A stretch of DNA of 31,989 nucleotides, taken from contig CABFPE010000214.1 of the NCBI GenBank assembly GCA_900660155.1, forward strand, positions 824,804 through 856,792, read 5' to 3'. Below are positions 16,501-25,772 of the stretch, piece after piece. Position numbers and translations under genes: made by a program. The notes beneath the pieces were generated by a model. It was not told where the DNA came from, did not search any database, and was given only the letters and a program-made list of their open reading frames with translations. The DNA is from Hofstenia miamia. Lineage: Eukaryota; Xenacoelomorpha; Acoela; Hofsteniidae. Each line of letters begins with the position of its first letter. Position 1 is the first letter of the stretch.

Positions 16501-19143
16501 AGTTTTGCTGAGATTTCGAACTTTTACCATTGTACAAGAAATAAATCCTTAAACTACAAATACAAATTTTTTGAACAACGAGTAGCTGCGCAAATGATTA
16601 AATGATAACAATATCATATCTGAATATCGATTTAACGTTAAGAAACTTCAACTAGCCCCTGATTTGTTTGCATCATATGAACAGTATATATAGGATTTAT
16701 ACATTATTTAAAATTGAACGATAAGCCATATACATAACATGGACAAAAGACAAACTACTATTTAAGTTGAATATCAAAGTTGGTATTAACTTCTTCTTTC
16801 ATTTAACTTCAATTTGTTGGTAATTAGTTCTTAAGTGCATAAAATCTTATTTTCTTTCAATAGGCTTTTAAATCGTAAGTATTTTTGATACTTAAAATCG
16901 TTGTTTACTGCAAAACACTGTTGATATCGTTCAGTATATACACACACACGGTTTAACAATAACCATGAAAATAAACAGTGCTCACTATAAAACTGCTAAT
17001 AAATTCTTTGCTCTGGATGAATAATATTAAGATTTTATGAATGATGACGCTGTTTTTTTGATATTGCAATTTTATAAATTAAAAATCAAACTCTAAATTG
17101 ACTGCTCTAAATTGACTGTGGCTCTGCTCAAATACACCTTATTCGATTTCTTTTGAAAACTGTTTATTTCATAGTCACCGTTAATTTTAAAATATTTTTA
17201 AAGATCAATTATATTTTATGCAAAATATTGTTTTCCAATAATTGGGCAGAACATCATATTAATATACATGTTATATAATATGTAGCCAATTACTTCCTTT
17301 GTGTAACTCCTTTTTTGTTGCAATATAATCTGAATATATTTTATCAATACGTAAAGGTTGTGGTTTATAGAGATATTACTGTGTTCTTCAAACTTCTGAA
17401 TGGTTTTTACGATACTGATCCATTTGAGTTCATATCTTACCGCTCCCATCGTGTTGATGGGACGATCAGCTTCCGTTTGCTATTTTACTGCTAAACCTTC
17501 AAGAAAGTTCAGTACTGACCGGTCATATTACCAGAGAACTGTCGTAATGGCTAACTATTTCCTTCAACGGGGTATCAGCTTCACTGGGTCACTAGAGAAG
17601 TTCAAAACCGACGTTAGAGAACATCTGCGTATATTGACTTCAACCCGCTTCAACATCGACAACTCGTGCACCTTCTATTTGGAGTGTCATAATTCTTGTT
17701 GTCGAACTTAATTTCTCTTTTCTTTTTTGTACACATATATAAAAATCCCTATATACAAAGGGTAATTAAGCCTTTTTGTTGTTGTTGTTGTTAATTTTTA
17801 AAAAGCTATTTATTAAAGCCTAGCAGTTGGTTCAAACCCATAAATTTGTAATCTAGTATTTAATAGTCTATACTATCGAAAGCTCTTCTCAGATCTAACA
17901 ACTAGTGACAAATTGGCACCAACACAAATTCATCGCTATGAACGCTCATACTTTGAATATCGGAAAATCGAGAAATTAAATTTAACCAAAATTTTTTCTA
18001 GGGTATTGAATTCTATTGATTTTAAAGTTTTGAAAACAGTATTAGTTGAACAGGGCTTCAGTAATATGGCTGTTCATCCATAAGGAACATTTGACTGGTT
18101 AAAAATAGCGTTTAAAATTAGGGAGATATTTTTAAATGATATCTTGGAGCTTAACACGGCTCAATCTTTATAAAATGTAACTAGTTATCAATATGCTGAT
18201 GATACGTGTACTAAAGGCATGGTATCACTTACTTCGTACTAAAATAAAAATAAACTAAAAATTAATGCGATAAAAACAATTTATTATCCTAAATTATTTT
18301 AAAGTACATTAAAAAAGGAATGAGATTTTCAGCACAATTAACACTACGTTTCATTTGTAATCAAGTGTTCTAAATTGTGAAATTAAAACTGAAAAATATG
18401 CATAAATATTCGTAAAAAATTAAGGCGTGGAATAATATGTCAGAAACAATTAAACGTTATATCTCTAAAGGTATTAAAAAAGTTATTGAAGGAACATTCA
18501 TTAATCCATCAGCACAAGAAAATTTTATCATCTAAGATAATTGCATGGATAAATATGATGGAATTTATATATTGACTTGCTACATTTTATTAATTTTTTT
18601 AATGTTATCCTTAGTTAATTTGTAGTTTGAACACAGAATGTACAGTAAATGAAAATTTATACATTTACATATGTCAAATATATCGATTAAATTTAAGCTG
18701 TTATTTGAATTTAGAAAATAATAGTTGAAGTAAGCAATGTAGCAAAAACACCGAAGACCTTACACAAAAGGTAAAGTGAATATTATAAATACAACCTTTT
18801 TGTTTTTCCTCTTTAGTGCTGTTAACACAGAGTGTATGCCGAACACCATAATCTTTTATATCAGAGATTGGGAAAAGCTCTGTATTTTTATGATAGCAGT
18901 GTTCGCATGTAAATGAACTAACAACAACGTTTTGAAAATGGGGAATGTTGATCATCAACAATGAGGTCACACCTATAAAAATTAATAAGTTAATCAAAAT
19001 TGACATTAAGAATTTTCTTCGTGACAAACAAATACCAAATGTTTACCATTTTTCTCGCAGTTCATGCAAAAACTTTCAATTTCAGAGCGATTTTCCAAAA
19101 TTTGCTCATTTCCTAATCTTCCAAATAAGGGAACAGTTGACAT
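4405..19143 (-). CDS. ZPR1: ZPR1 zinc-finger protein, whole gene span (seven coding exons)
   Basis: Joining 19143-19047, 18972-18796, 15241-15110, 13021-12750, 11814-11491, 4842-4696 and 4599-4405 gives 1344 bases, 447 residues plus stop, with every junction GT-AG and in phase. The human protein is about 460 residues, so this looks complete. Zinc finger 1 has C26-x2-C29, 25 residues, C55-x2-C58; finger 2 has C249-x2-C252, 25 residues, C278-x2-C281. Each finger is followed by an A/B domain, with DDPSGNS (177-183) in the first and EDAAGNS (397-403) in the second, and the family signatures [14 protein letters not shown] and GDSS are present. ZPR1 is known to bind eEF1A and inactive receptor tyrosine kinases, and moves to the nucleus on mitogen signalling. 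Oddities: finger 1 has Y59 where glycine is usual, and about four extra residues lie around 87-90. Confidence 0.95.
4600..4695 (-). other. ZPR1 intron 6 (96 bases)
   Basis: GTAGCC to ATTTTAG, phase 0, AT-rich, no other content. Confidence 0.93.
4696..4842 (-). CDS. ZPR1: ZPR1 exon 6
   Basis: 147 bases, residues 335-383, phase 0 at both ends: [20 protein letters not shown], then [20 protein letters not shown], ending GNLK. LGGKFTTxEGxL and NPFxxGDSS are among the most conserved ZPR1 signatures. Donor AAG|GTAGCC. Confidence 0.95.
5137..5152. repeat. perfect palindrome GGGTCATATATGACCC
   Basis: 16 bases, exact palindrome inside the piggyBac-like element; related to the 14-base palindrome at 5501-5514 and to a half-site at about 5418. 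Confidence 0.75.
5501..5514. repeat. perfect palindrome GGGTCATATGACCC
   Basis: 14 bases, exact palindrome 16 bases from the right TTAA of the piggyBac-like element. Confidence 0.75.
5531..6590. other. intronic stretch with a GC-richer unrecognised block
   Basis: From about 5755 to 6410 the base composition is less AT-rich than the surrounding intron and short open frames occur on both strands (for example 6114-6314 plus). None matches a family I know, and the plus-strand frames are interrupted repeatedly. It may be an eroded coding or element sequence. Confidence 0.3.
6594..7548 (-). mobile_element. LINE (CR1-like), 5'-truncated copy 1
   Basis: Minus strand, 289 codons open from about 7535 to the stop at 6666-6668, starting with the RT catalytic motif YVDDTAIF and followed by the thumb and C-terminal region: [45 protein letters not shown], end CDCPRCRKT. 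The 3' UTR contains AATAAAG and ends in (TAA)n at 6594-6613. Everything before the YVDD motif is missing: a standard 5' truncation. It lies in ZPR1 intron 5 in the sense direction, so its AATAAA could be read by ZPR1 transcripts. A second copy at 26341-27216 is about 95% identical in protein. Confidence 0.9.
7541..7594. repeat. 22-bp tandem duplication at the LINE 5' edge
   Basis: 'cttgtctagacgaatttga' (from 7551) is followed at 7573 by 'cttgtctaggacgaatttga'. A near-palindrome agactagatcttgtct overlaps the first unit. It sits where LINE homology ends, so it may be filler made during insertion. Confidence 0.55.
8236..9072. mobile_element. pogo/Tigger-like (Tc1-mariner) non-autonomous element, decayed
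   Basis: TA dinucleotides flank at 8234-8235 and 9073-9074. Inward, the left end is TACAGGCAACCCCGCC followed by TTAGTCGG and the right end (minus strand) TACAGTTAGTCTCGCG followed by TAAGTCGG: 17 of 24 positions agree. The CAGT..CTCGC.TAAGTCGG form and TA target are as in pogo/Tigger elements. 'gtcgga' motifs recur inside (8341, 8405, 8616, 9018). A third similar end (minus strand TACAGTAGTCC at about 8656) suggests a nested or composite copy. No transposase frame is present. Confidence 0.4.
9190..10143 (+). pseudogene. hAT-type (ZMYM1-like) transposase relics
   Basis: Several short stretches in changing frames follow the order of a hAT/ZMYM1-like transposase. At 9230-9275 [13 protein letters not shown]. 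At 9334-9474 [17 protein letters not shown], then [18 protein letters not shown], in the place of the family's 'GQGYDGAxxM ... YxHCxxHRLNL' RNase-H-fold segment. At 9961-10143 [20 protein letters not shown], which resembles the family's 'IPYLDSL...L..RF'. Stops and frameshifts separate them and the dimerisation tail is not seen. The assignment rests on remembered family motifs. Confidence 0.45.
10539..10797. mobile_element. hAT-like MITE (259 bp) with perfect 8-bp target duplication
   Basis: GTAGGAAC occurs at 10531-10538 and at 10798-10805, directly outside the element. Left terminus TAGAGAGCGACATCGG; right terminus read on the minus strand TTGAGAGTGACAACATGG: imperfect terminal inverted repeats. 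An exact 8-base duplication is diagnostic of hAT insertion. Subterminal GGGTCGGGT-type repeats lie at both sides (10590-10610, 10725-10760), as is common for hAT termini. There is no coding capacity. Confidence 0.75.
11491..11814 (-). CDS. ZPR1: ZPR1 exon 5 (zinc finger 2)
   Basis: 324 bases, residues 227-334, phase 0 at both ends. It starts with an acidic linker ([12 protein letters not shown]), then CPSC (C249, C252), [22 protein letters not shown] (C278, C281), the SDEVKSG loop, then [20 protein letters not shown]. Nearly every family-specific residue of the second finger is present. The third cysteine C256 (VTC) is extra. Donor GAG|GTATTA. Confidence 0.96.
11815..12749 (-). other. ZPR1 intron 4 (935 bases)
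   Basis: GTTAAT to TATTTAG. AT-rich, with no element recognised. Confidence 0.88.
12750..13021 (-). CDS. ZPR1: ZPR1 exon 4 (first A/B domain)
   Basis: 272 bases, from the second base of codon 136 (glycine) to residue 226. It holds [15 protein letters not shown], the core [20 protein letters not shown] (171-190) and the '[14 protein letters not shown]' end that matches the family's YxRTxxQxExLGL. Donor CAAG|GTTAAT, phase 0. Confidence 0.93.
13022..15109 (-). other. ZPR1 intron 3 (2088 bases)
   Basis: GTGGTC to CATTTAG. AT-rich throughout. I see no coding relic or convincing element in it. Confidence 0.85.
15110..15241 (-). CDS. ZPR1: ZPR1 exon 3
   Basis: 132 bases. It opens with the last two bases of an aspartate codon, then [20 protein letters not shown] and [20 protein letters not shown], the very conserved IPELDFEIP ... 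TTxEG segment of the first A domain, ending RAIEG at GAGG|GTGGTC. Acceptor TGTTTAG. Confidence 0.92.
15973..15993. repeat. 21-bp near-perfect palindrome
   Basis: GTTTTAAACA, a central G, then TGTTTAAAAC: the two arms are exact reverse complements around one base. It is followed closely by further 'aaaacatg' half-sites at about 15990 and 16015. The function is unknown, and AT-rich palindromes of this size can arise by chance. Confidence 0.6.
17345..17793 (+). mobile_element. LINE 3' end with (GTT)n tail, decayed
   Basis: Encodes, across two frames, [18 protein letters not shown] (about 17382-17436) and then [31 protein letters not shown] and the last stop at 17709-17711. This is the usual end of a CR1/L2-type LINE polyprotein (KxLNG ... 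RSxxFxxR ... SLxxFKxxL). The frame change and an in-frame stop lie between 17480 and 17520. A short 3' UTR ends in a GTT microsatellite (17778-17792), which is probably the element's 3' tail. It is antisense to ZPR1 in intron 2. Confidence 0.75.
18000..18230 (+). mobile_element. LINE reverse-transcriptase relic
   Basis: One frame reads [20 protein letters not shown] (in the place of the KAFDxVDHxxL motif), a stop, then ILELNTAQS, another stop, and [12 protein letters not shown] at about 18176-18211. The last is the RT catalytic YxDD motif, and SYQYADDTC is identical to that of the relic at 29232-29780. It is much decayed. Confidence 0.6.
18796..18972 (-). CDS. ZPR1: ZPR1 exon 2 (rest of zinc finger 1)
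   Basis: 177 bases completing finger 1: [12 protein letters not shown], then SSFTCEHC with C55 and C58, then [14 protein letters not shown]. The exon ends KEEKQK plus one base at AAAAG|GTTGTA. The donor is non-consensus beyond GT, but only this GT keeps the phase with exon 3, which must supply the last two bases of a GAT codon. The KEEKQK run is longer than in other ZPR1 proteins I know. Confidence 0.88.
18973..19046 (-). other. ZPR1 intron 1 (74 bases)
   Basis: Begins GTAAAC, ends TTTATAG, phase 1, with nothing else in it. It splits a glycine codon between the two knuckles of zinc finger 1. Confidence 0.88.
19047..19143 (-). CDS. ZPR1: ZPR1 exon 1 (start codon)
   Basis: 97 bases, residues 1-32 and the first base of codon 33. 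The ATG at 19143-19141 starts [12 protein letters not shown] and reaches the first zinc-finger knuckle, [13 protein letters not shown]. The donor is AATG|GTAAAC. The bases just before the ATG read TTTTTAG, so a 5'-UTR intron could end exactly at the start codon; otherwise this is the first exon. The conserved EIES-C-x2-C start matches the family. Confidence 0.88.
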
Positions 19144-20792
19144 CTAAAAACATTTTAATGCGCATAATTGCTGTTCTAAAGATCCTCCAAAATCCTATAG
19201 ATCATAAAACGAGATTGCATCAAAATTCTGAAGCAAAATCATAGCAATACTTTGTTTCCGGTAAGGCCTTGTGAGGTTGTTTATTAAATTTCATTATTGT
19301 CCTATTTTTCTCACTGTCGAATCTCATTTCAAATTTTACACACTATTTGATTGTTTCAATTTCAGGTGACATAAACTTACAGCAACACACATGAAACTTC
19401 AATGTATTCAAGTAAACATGCTTAATTATTTAACGGCTCCAACATGTTTTGACCGATTAGAATGATACAAGCGATATTTTATATAAAAATCATCTGAATT
19501 CAAACATTATTCAGAAACTAATGAGTCCAAGATCAGCATTACAGTAGATTTTGAATAAAAAAATGTGTTTCCTAAATAATTTTATTATTTGTAGAGCCGA
19601 ATAAAGACAATAACAAAACACACCGGGTCTTCATCTGTGTACGAACGTAATATCGATTTACTCATACAATTTGCACAATACTAGCAGATAATATTCTGAT
19701 CTATTCTGGTATGAAGTAGTTTCGTTAGCGCAAACACTACTTAAATATTTAAAACTCATTTTCACAACAAATATATTCACTCTTCTCTGCATTATACATC
19801 ATAGTTTACAAATAGAAAATTATAGAACAACCTGTATGCACCCTAAACAAACTACCATTACTATTGAGATAGCACAAAATTTTAAACAAAAATTTATTGG
19901 GATAAATGTCGCATTACTGTTCCATCAGTAAATAAACAGTAAATTATTGAATTGCTTCTAGAACTATTTCTGCAATATAATATTATATTATATATTATAA
20001 TTATTATATTAATTAAACTGTTCATATTTGCCAATAGCTTTTATTAATAATATATTATACTCCACTTCATATGAGAATCTTTGGTTCAACTCCAAAAAAA
20101 TTATATTTTTACCTCAAAATTAGGTTTCCACATGTTTGCTGTCTGATTTATATAATAAATGATAACTTATTAAATAAATAGTTCATTGTGAAAGAACAGC
20201 CATTTATATTATAACACGGAAGATTGTGCATTCAAATCTCACCGAATCTATTGTTTTGCATTTGATATAAATAAAATATTCCATTTTAGGATATCGTACA
20301 GACTTTCCTAACCATAGTTCTGCTTACAGTTTTTAACTTAACTATCACATTTAATCACGAGTGAAATAAGAGAGCCACCATGATAAATATTCCCGGGCAG
20401 GTAATTCTTTAGAATTTGCTCTCAACCAATCAGATTGTTCGGGGCGTGGATTAGAGCCACCCTCCCTCCCCCCAAAACGCATGAGAATACCATCCTTCAC
20501 TATCAAAATCACAGCGGAAGGGCTAGAAAACGCAGTGGAAAATCAAAATCAAGTAATCTCAATTTTCGCAACTGAATTTAATGCTCTGTCATTATTTAAA
20601 ATATCACAGTTCTTAGAGACGGCTGGAGTTTTTCATATGTATCTTCTACATTTAATTTAGCTGTGAAACAGCACCAACTTTTGGAGAAACACTTATTGTA
20701 GTCAATATTATTGGCATAAACTATTTCTAGGAAGGATTATAATTAATTATTAAATTATCAAACCAAATATAATAAAAATAATTACTATTCAC

Positions 20793-20797
<5 letters not shown>
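19144..20797. other. AT-rich region upstream of ZPR1
   Basis: No gene seen. The ZPR1 promoter should be at or near the right of 19143, or further out if there is a 5'-UTR intron. A CCAAT/GC-box cluster lies at 20426-20449. Confidence 0.5.
20426..20449. promoter_or_regulatory. CCAAT box next to a GC/CACC-type box
   Basis: CCAATCAGA (20426-20434) and GGGGCGTGG (20441-20449) stand seven bases apart in one of the few GC-richer islands of this AT-rich region. They match NF-Y and KLF/Sp-type sites. The distance to the ZPR1 ATG (about 1.3 kb) would require an upstream non-coding exon. A chance match is possible. Confidence 0.2.

Positions 20798-20847
<50 letters not shown>
20798..20847. repeat. (TA)25 microsatellite
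   Basis: Fifty bases of uninterrupted TA repeat. Confidence 0.97.
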
Positions 20848-20852
<5 letters not shown>

Positions 20853-23830
20853 CTAAATTTTAAAGTAATGTAATAATTTAGAGAGTTCTATATCATATCG
20901 TTCTTCAATAAATTTATATTCTTTAGAAGTTTAAGTAATAAAACCTTTCAATTTCTGCTTGTCCGAAATCCCTAATGGAACAACAAGCAACTTAGTGAAA
21001 AAGGATAGTAAAAAATTAATAATGGTAGTAGCAACATAACAGCTAAAAATTATAATAGACATTCCAATTGTGTCACAAACAACAAAAAGAAAGGAATACC
21101 ACACCACACGTGCTCTTTTGTAATCCCTCTTCACTGACACTCATTTTCAAAGAAAAAATTCAAAAAAAGTTTTTTGAACAAAATTAAGCTTACACAGATG
21201 CAATCGTTTGTTCCTAGCAGCATATCGATTGATAACATCTTGAATTAAAGTGCACTATTTCCAATTTTGAGGAAAAGGGAACATCTTTCTTAAGTGCTCG
21301 CAGTTGGCCCTAAAGGGAGGGGGGCGGTCATCACCCCATACGCGCTACTGATTTGCATGTGTTGTATTATTTTCTTTTATATATTCAGCGCCGCCGTCTC
21401 GAGGGGGCTACAAGGGGCTACGCCCGTCTGCTAAATTCAAAGCCCCTCTAAAATGTCATAAGTTTATAAATGAAATAGAGATTTTTTAATAATTAGAAAT
21501 AATCTTTTTCTCATATAGCTTTTGTTCTAAGTTTAGTGACTTCTTCAATTGAAACTAAAATTTTTTTAAAAAGATTTAACAATTTGAAAAATCGACGATT
21601 GCAGTTGTGGTAAACTATTTTTTCCTATTGTTCTTCAAAAATTGAGCAAGCCCCTGTGCTAACTTTATTTACACGGCGGGCCCGTATATATTACAGCATT
21701 CTCATAGTTATTCAGAAAAATGAAAGTGTTTTAACACAATTTTTCAATAAATTTGTTAATTGTACGTAAATTTATTTTAAACATTTAAAATTATATTTTT
21801 ATTAATATAAAGTTCCTAATTTATATAGGAATCATTAAATTATAGATAATTTTCCACTTATAAATTAAATCTAGATTTATAAAATTTTAGCCCACCACTA
21901 TTGTGTTACAGTATCTAAATACTTGGAACAAATGTAATTTATTAACCAATAATCAGCCAGTGTGAGCAAAATTAGGCAATTTTATTTCGCAAATTATTAA
22001 ATGATAATGATCCTCATTTTGAGGTGAATTACAATTTAGAATGCCTCTGAATATTGCATTAGTACGACATTGATGTGACGGTTGATAACTCACAAGTATA
22101 TCTCAAACTTTGAAAATTACCTCAAAATGTTGAAGTGTTCTTTGTAGCATACGTTTTAAAAGCCTAGAATAAATTGTAAATAAATGTGCAACTGGGTTCC
22201 TAAAAACCAAAATTTGCACTAAAAACTGAAAATTACAATTAACACTAAGGAATGTGACTATTTTTTATATTACAATAATCATGATTGATGATTGATCTTA
22301 AATTTCTCTTAATTTAAAAAATTCATTGACCATTTCAAAGTATATTTACAAATTTGGCATTTGTTATAATGACAATTTACTTCATTGTTTTAAAGTAACT
22401 TCAATTATTTAAGATTTGATTTTCACCAAGTTTAACTAAGTAATAGTAGTTACTTTCCATAAGCCGCTTTTCAGTAAATTTACTATTTGTGCAGCCACTC
22501 ATAATTTGTTGTATGTTATATTTTTATTGTAATATATTGGAATTGATTACTATGCTATTTCCCGTTGAATTTTGTCTTAAACAATATTCATCTTAATCTT
22601 AACTCCGTGCTATTTAAGCTAAATGACATACTATTTAATCCAAATGCTATACATTGTTGTCCAAGCACCATGCACTATAATAAACCCTTAAAATAAGATT
22701 AAATACAGCTTTAATATACTAAAGGTATCAACAAATTTTAAAGCCTACGTAAATCCCACAAGATATAATAATCTATTTTTAAAAATATTTGAAAATATAA
22801 ATGCAATCTATATGTAATTTTGAAAAAGCCATTTACAGTTAGCAAATATTTTGATGTTTTTCTATTATTCACATCCTTCTTCTTTTGTATCTTAGATATA
22901 TTTAATTTTGGATAACGTGGTGTTTATTTGGAAGGTTAATTTGTTTTTTTCACATTTTCAGATAATTTCCTCAAAGCCTAGTTGAAAATCGCCAGCCATA
23001 GATATATCTATTGTTGAACGTGCTTGAGTATAATGTTGAAAATTTCTACTAATGCTGTTCCTGAAGTACATTGAAAAGATTAACTATTTTCTTTGAAAAT
23101 TGCCATTTTATAAAAATTTAAATTCCTTCCATTTATATAGTTCATGTGATTGTAAGGCTTAGAGCTCATGTTAACAACCATGAACTTTAACTATGTCTCA
23201 ATATGTTTATGGACCTCCTAAGTCTAATTGGCCTATGCGCAAAGTCAAAGTCGTCGCTTCAAAGGCGCATTTATGTTAAAAAATTTAGAAATATATTTAA
23301 GACTAAAATTTCATACATTATTGTATGGCACTTATGTAAGCGCAAACGATAGCAAGCAATATGATAGAATTATTTTGAAGTAAGCTGTATTCCTCCAATG
23401 TGATTTCCTATTGTAATTGGTCTAGCAAAAAAGTTGTATTGTTTGCGTGTTACCTTAGAGTAACATGTATAGCGTTTTGATTAAGTAGTATTGCACTTGT
23501 CTTAAATATAATGGCTTTTGGACTAAATTCAAAGTTCTAGACGTATGTAAATGCTTTGGACATTTCTAGTACTTTCAAAAATGTAACTTCAATCCTCAGG
23601 AATATATTTTTCACAAAGTAGCTTTTTTTAATCTCTCAGTATAGATTATTAAATTCTAATTTACTTCAATCAAAATCTAATCTAACACTCTGCTTAAAAT
23701 GTATTTCAGCAAATAGCAATTCCATTTATCCCGAAATTTTTTAAATCATTATCACAATTATGGGCATTAATGCTTAGTTTTGAAAGCATCATCTATAAAT
23801 ATAATTATATCCAGATAAGCAGATTGGATT
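20848..23830. other. AT-rich intergenic stretch
   Basis: No gene recognised. 21290-21450 is unusually G+C-rich for the window ('gggaggggggcggtcatcac', and 'gggggctac' repeated near 21400), and a related 'aagcccctgtgc' occurs near 21648. This could be an eroded element; its ends are not visible. Confidence 0.5.
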
Positions 23831-23839
23831 TGATAAATA

Positions 23840-24740
23840 GGTGGAAGTGAATGAATGAGGAATGAGACAGTTTATTTGGAACAGGGATCAAAGAGATGTC
23901 AAAATTTAATCAGGGTGAGAGCACAAAACCAAGTCAATGAAGGAGGAGCGGGAAGTAAGAGAAAATACAAGTTGTTCAAGAGAGTAGGAAGCAAAAAGAA
24001 CCAGAACTGCGGTTTCATAAGCGTCATTAGAGGTTGGAACTGTGTGTAGAAGATAATATAAGCAAAAAATATCTAATGCGTGTACCAACAAATATTAGGA
24101 ATATTGAAGTCATCACAAACAAGAAGATGAGGATGAGTTGAGAATCCAAGTTGACGAGAGTAATAGTTTTTTTCATGAAGCATAGATGATAAATCAGCAA
24201 TGGGTATTCAAAAAAGTTTGTTGGAAGAAGCGTTGTAAACACAGCAAAGAAGCCATATGGTCAACAGAAAGCAAAGGAAAGAGAACTAAAAAGAAGAGAT
24301 GGACATCGAATTGGAGAGAAGTGAACACCATTATGGCGACCACAGTACTAGTCTAATCAGGAGAGAACTTTAGGAGGAATATCAAGCCAGGTCAACAGGT
24401 GACTGCAAGAAGAACTTATGTAAACCAGAGTTAAGTGGTTAGGTGAAGGAACACATTCAAAGCCAGATTAACCAGGTAGTCAATCACCACGAGAAGCAAC
24501 ACAATAGCAGAGACGAAGACCAAACTGTTTATGCTCATCATCAGAAAGGCAATAGTAGTGAATTGAGTTCAATGTATGAGAGATGAGTATTTTAATCACA
24601 TACAATATGGAAGGATGAGAATGAAGAATCAGTACGTGGCGGTACGGGAAGTATGGTGAGGCCGTAGAAGTGAAATAACCAAGACAACAGCACTTGGCAA
24701 GTTGAGTTATTACCAAAGTTTTTATATTCATAATTCTGCA
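23840..24740 (-). mobile_element. LINE endonuclease (EEP) region relic
   Basis: Minus strand, several frames. About 24720-24490 and 24242-24027 are eroded, and 24091-23906 ends with YSLEQLVFSLTSRSSFIDLV and LCSHPD, the C-terminal side of the apurinic-type endonuclease domain that precedes RT in CR1/L2-like LINEs. The middle (about 24140-24440) is alignable by eye with 27217-27650, for example the shared 'tctgcagtc.cctgttgac' and 'attgctgatttatcatctatg' blocks. No RT part follows on the left, so the element is cut at its 3' side, unlike a fresh LINE insertion. Confidence 0.6.
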
Positions 24741-25772
24741 AATTTTTTGGGATTTTTCTTTAGAAGAAGGCGTAGCGCCTGTTTTTAATATGTAAATTCA
24801 AATTTTATTTGTTATTTGTTCCGTTTAATTTGTCAATACCCTCAAAAGTGCTGATTGTTATAAAGGTTATTTCCTTTTTTTATTGTAGCACAACAAATAA
24901 ATTGATGAAAATCAATTGTTTTAAATAGAATGGACTCAAATTTCGTGAGTTTCGCTAATATCCCACAAGTGCAAATTATATTTGCTGACCAAACAATACG
25001 GAATTATGTGGTATTATGTATGTTGCTTTTAAAAATCGATCATTCAATTTAATGAATTTTTAAGCCCTAGTATATTTTGGGTTTGGGTGCAGATGTGTTG
25101 GGTACCTATCTTTAAAAATTTAATAAAGTTATGTTACATATTACTAAGCAGTCATTAAAAAATTTATGTTCTCGTGACTTATTGTTTTAAATCTTATATA
25201 CTTTTACTTAAATATAAAGCGTATGTAAAATTATACGAAGTAAAGCAAATTTATTGCTAATATGTATATAAAGTCTACAAACTAACACGTGATAATACTT
25301 ACAAAACTATTTACATATGCATTATTAATAAATTCAGCCATGCATTGAGTTTATTACAGCGTGTAACTTCAAAAATGTGTCTTTGATTTGAAAGTTTAGG
25401 AGTATTCTTCATGAAGAGAGTATCATTTTAAGCGATTACAGTATTTTCTAGCACCTAACGTTTTTACAAAAATCATTTTTCAGTTTTTACTCAATATGGC
25501 CCTGAAAGAGACATTTCACCTTATACACATACAGTTATACTTGATATAACTTTTTAATTTATCTAAGTTCTCTATTGATTCAAACTAATCCATTTTACCA
25601 ATTACATGAGTGTCAATCAAGATATATTGTTACCCAATTAAGCAACAGTTGAATGGTTTTTGGTGGGTATTTGCTAATCAATCTTGCACTTTCACCCCAA
25701 AAGTACCTGCACGCAGTCACGTGGTATCTGAGTGTTTAATATTAATATTTTACTTTGTTACAGCAATTAACT
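24741..25772. other. AT-rich stretch
   Basis: No gene seen. A small GC-rich hairpin (aggcgtagcgcct) lies at about 24768-24780 beside the LINE relic. Confidence 0.5.

Larger units (their letters stand above)
15242..18795 (-). other. ZPR1 intron 2 (3554 bases) with LINE relics
   Basis: GTTGTA to TGTTTAG. It contains a LINE 3' end on the plus strand (17345-17793) and an RT relic (about 18000-18230). The remaining 15.2-17.3 kb is AT-rich with no gene seen; a 21-base near-perfect palindrome lies at 15973-15993 and a 14-base direct duplication (ctctaaattgactg) near 17090. Confidence 0.85.

Noticed and set aside
17826..17840. GGTTCAAACCC resembling a tRNA B box
   Set aside because: No A box or acceptor/anticodon stems can be drawn upstream; it sits beside a LINE tail.
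20225..20250. Possible T-arm (tgcattcaaatctcaccg)
   Set aside because: No matching acceptor stem, D arm or anticodon arm within tRNA length.
20798..20847. (TA)25 as a centromere- or origin-like signal
   Set aside because: A simple dinucleotide tract with nothing else organised around it; listed only as a microsatellite.
20931..21140. 69-codon hydrophobic minus-strand frame resembling a membrane protein
   Set aside because: It begins at GTG, the nearby ATG (about 21144) is in another frame that stops early, and the hydrophobicity is what T-rich DNA gives by chance.
22560..22685. Apparent 21-base period (tgctattt... / tactattt...)
   Set aside because: Only two units are convincingly alike; the rest fit no better than random AT-rich DNA.
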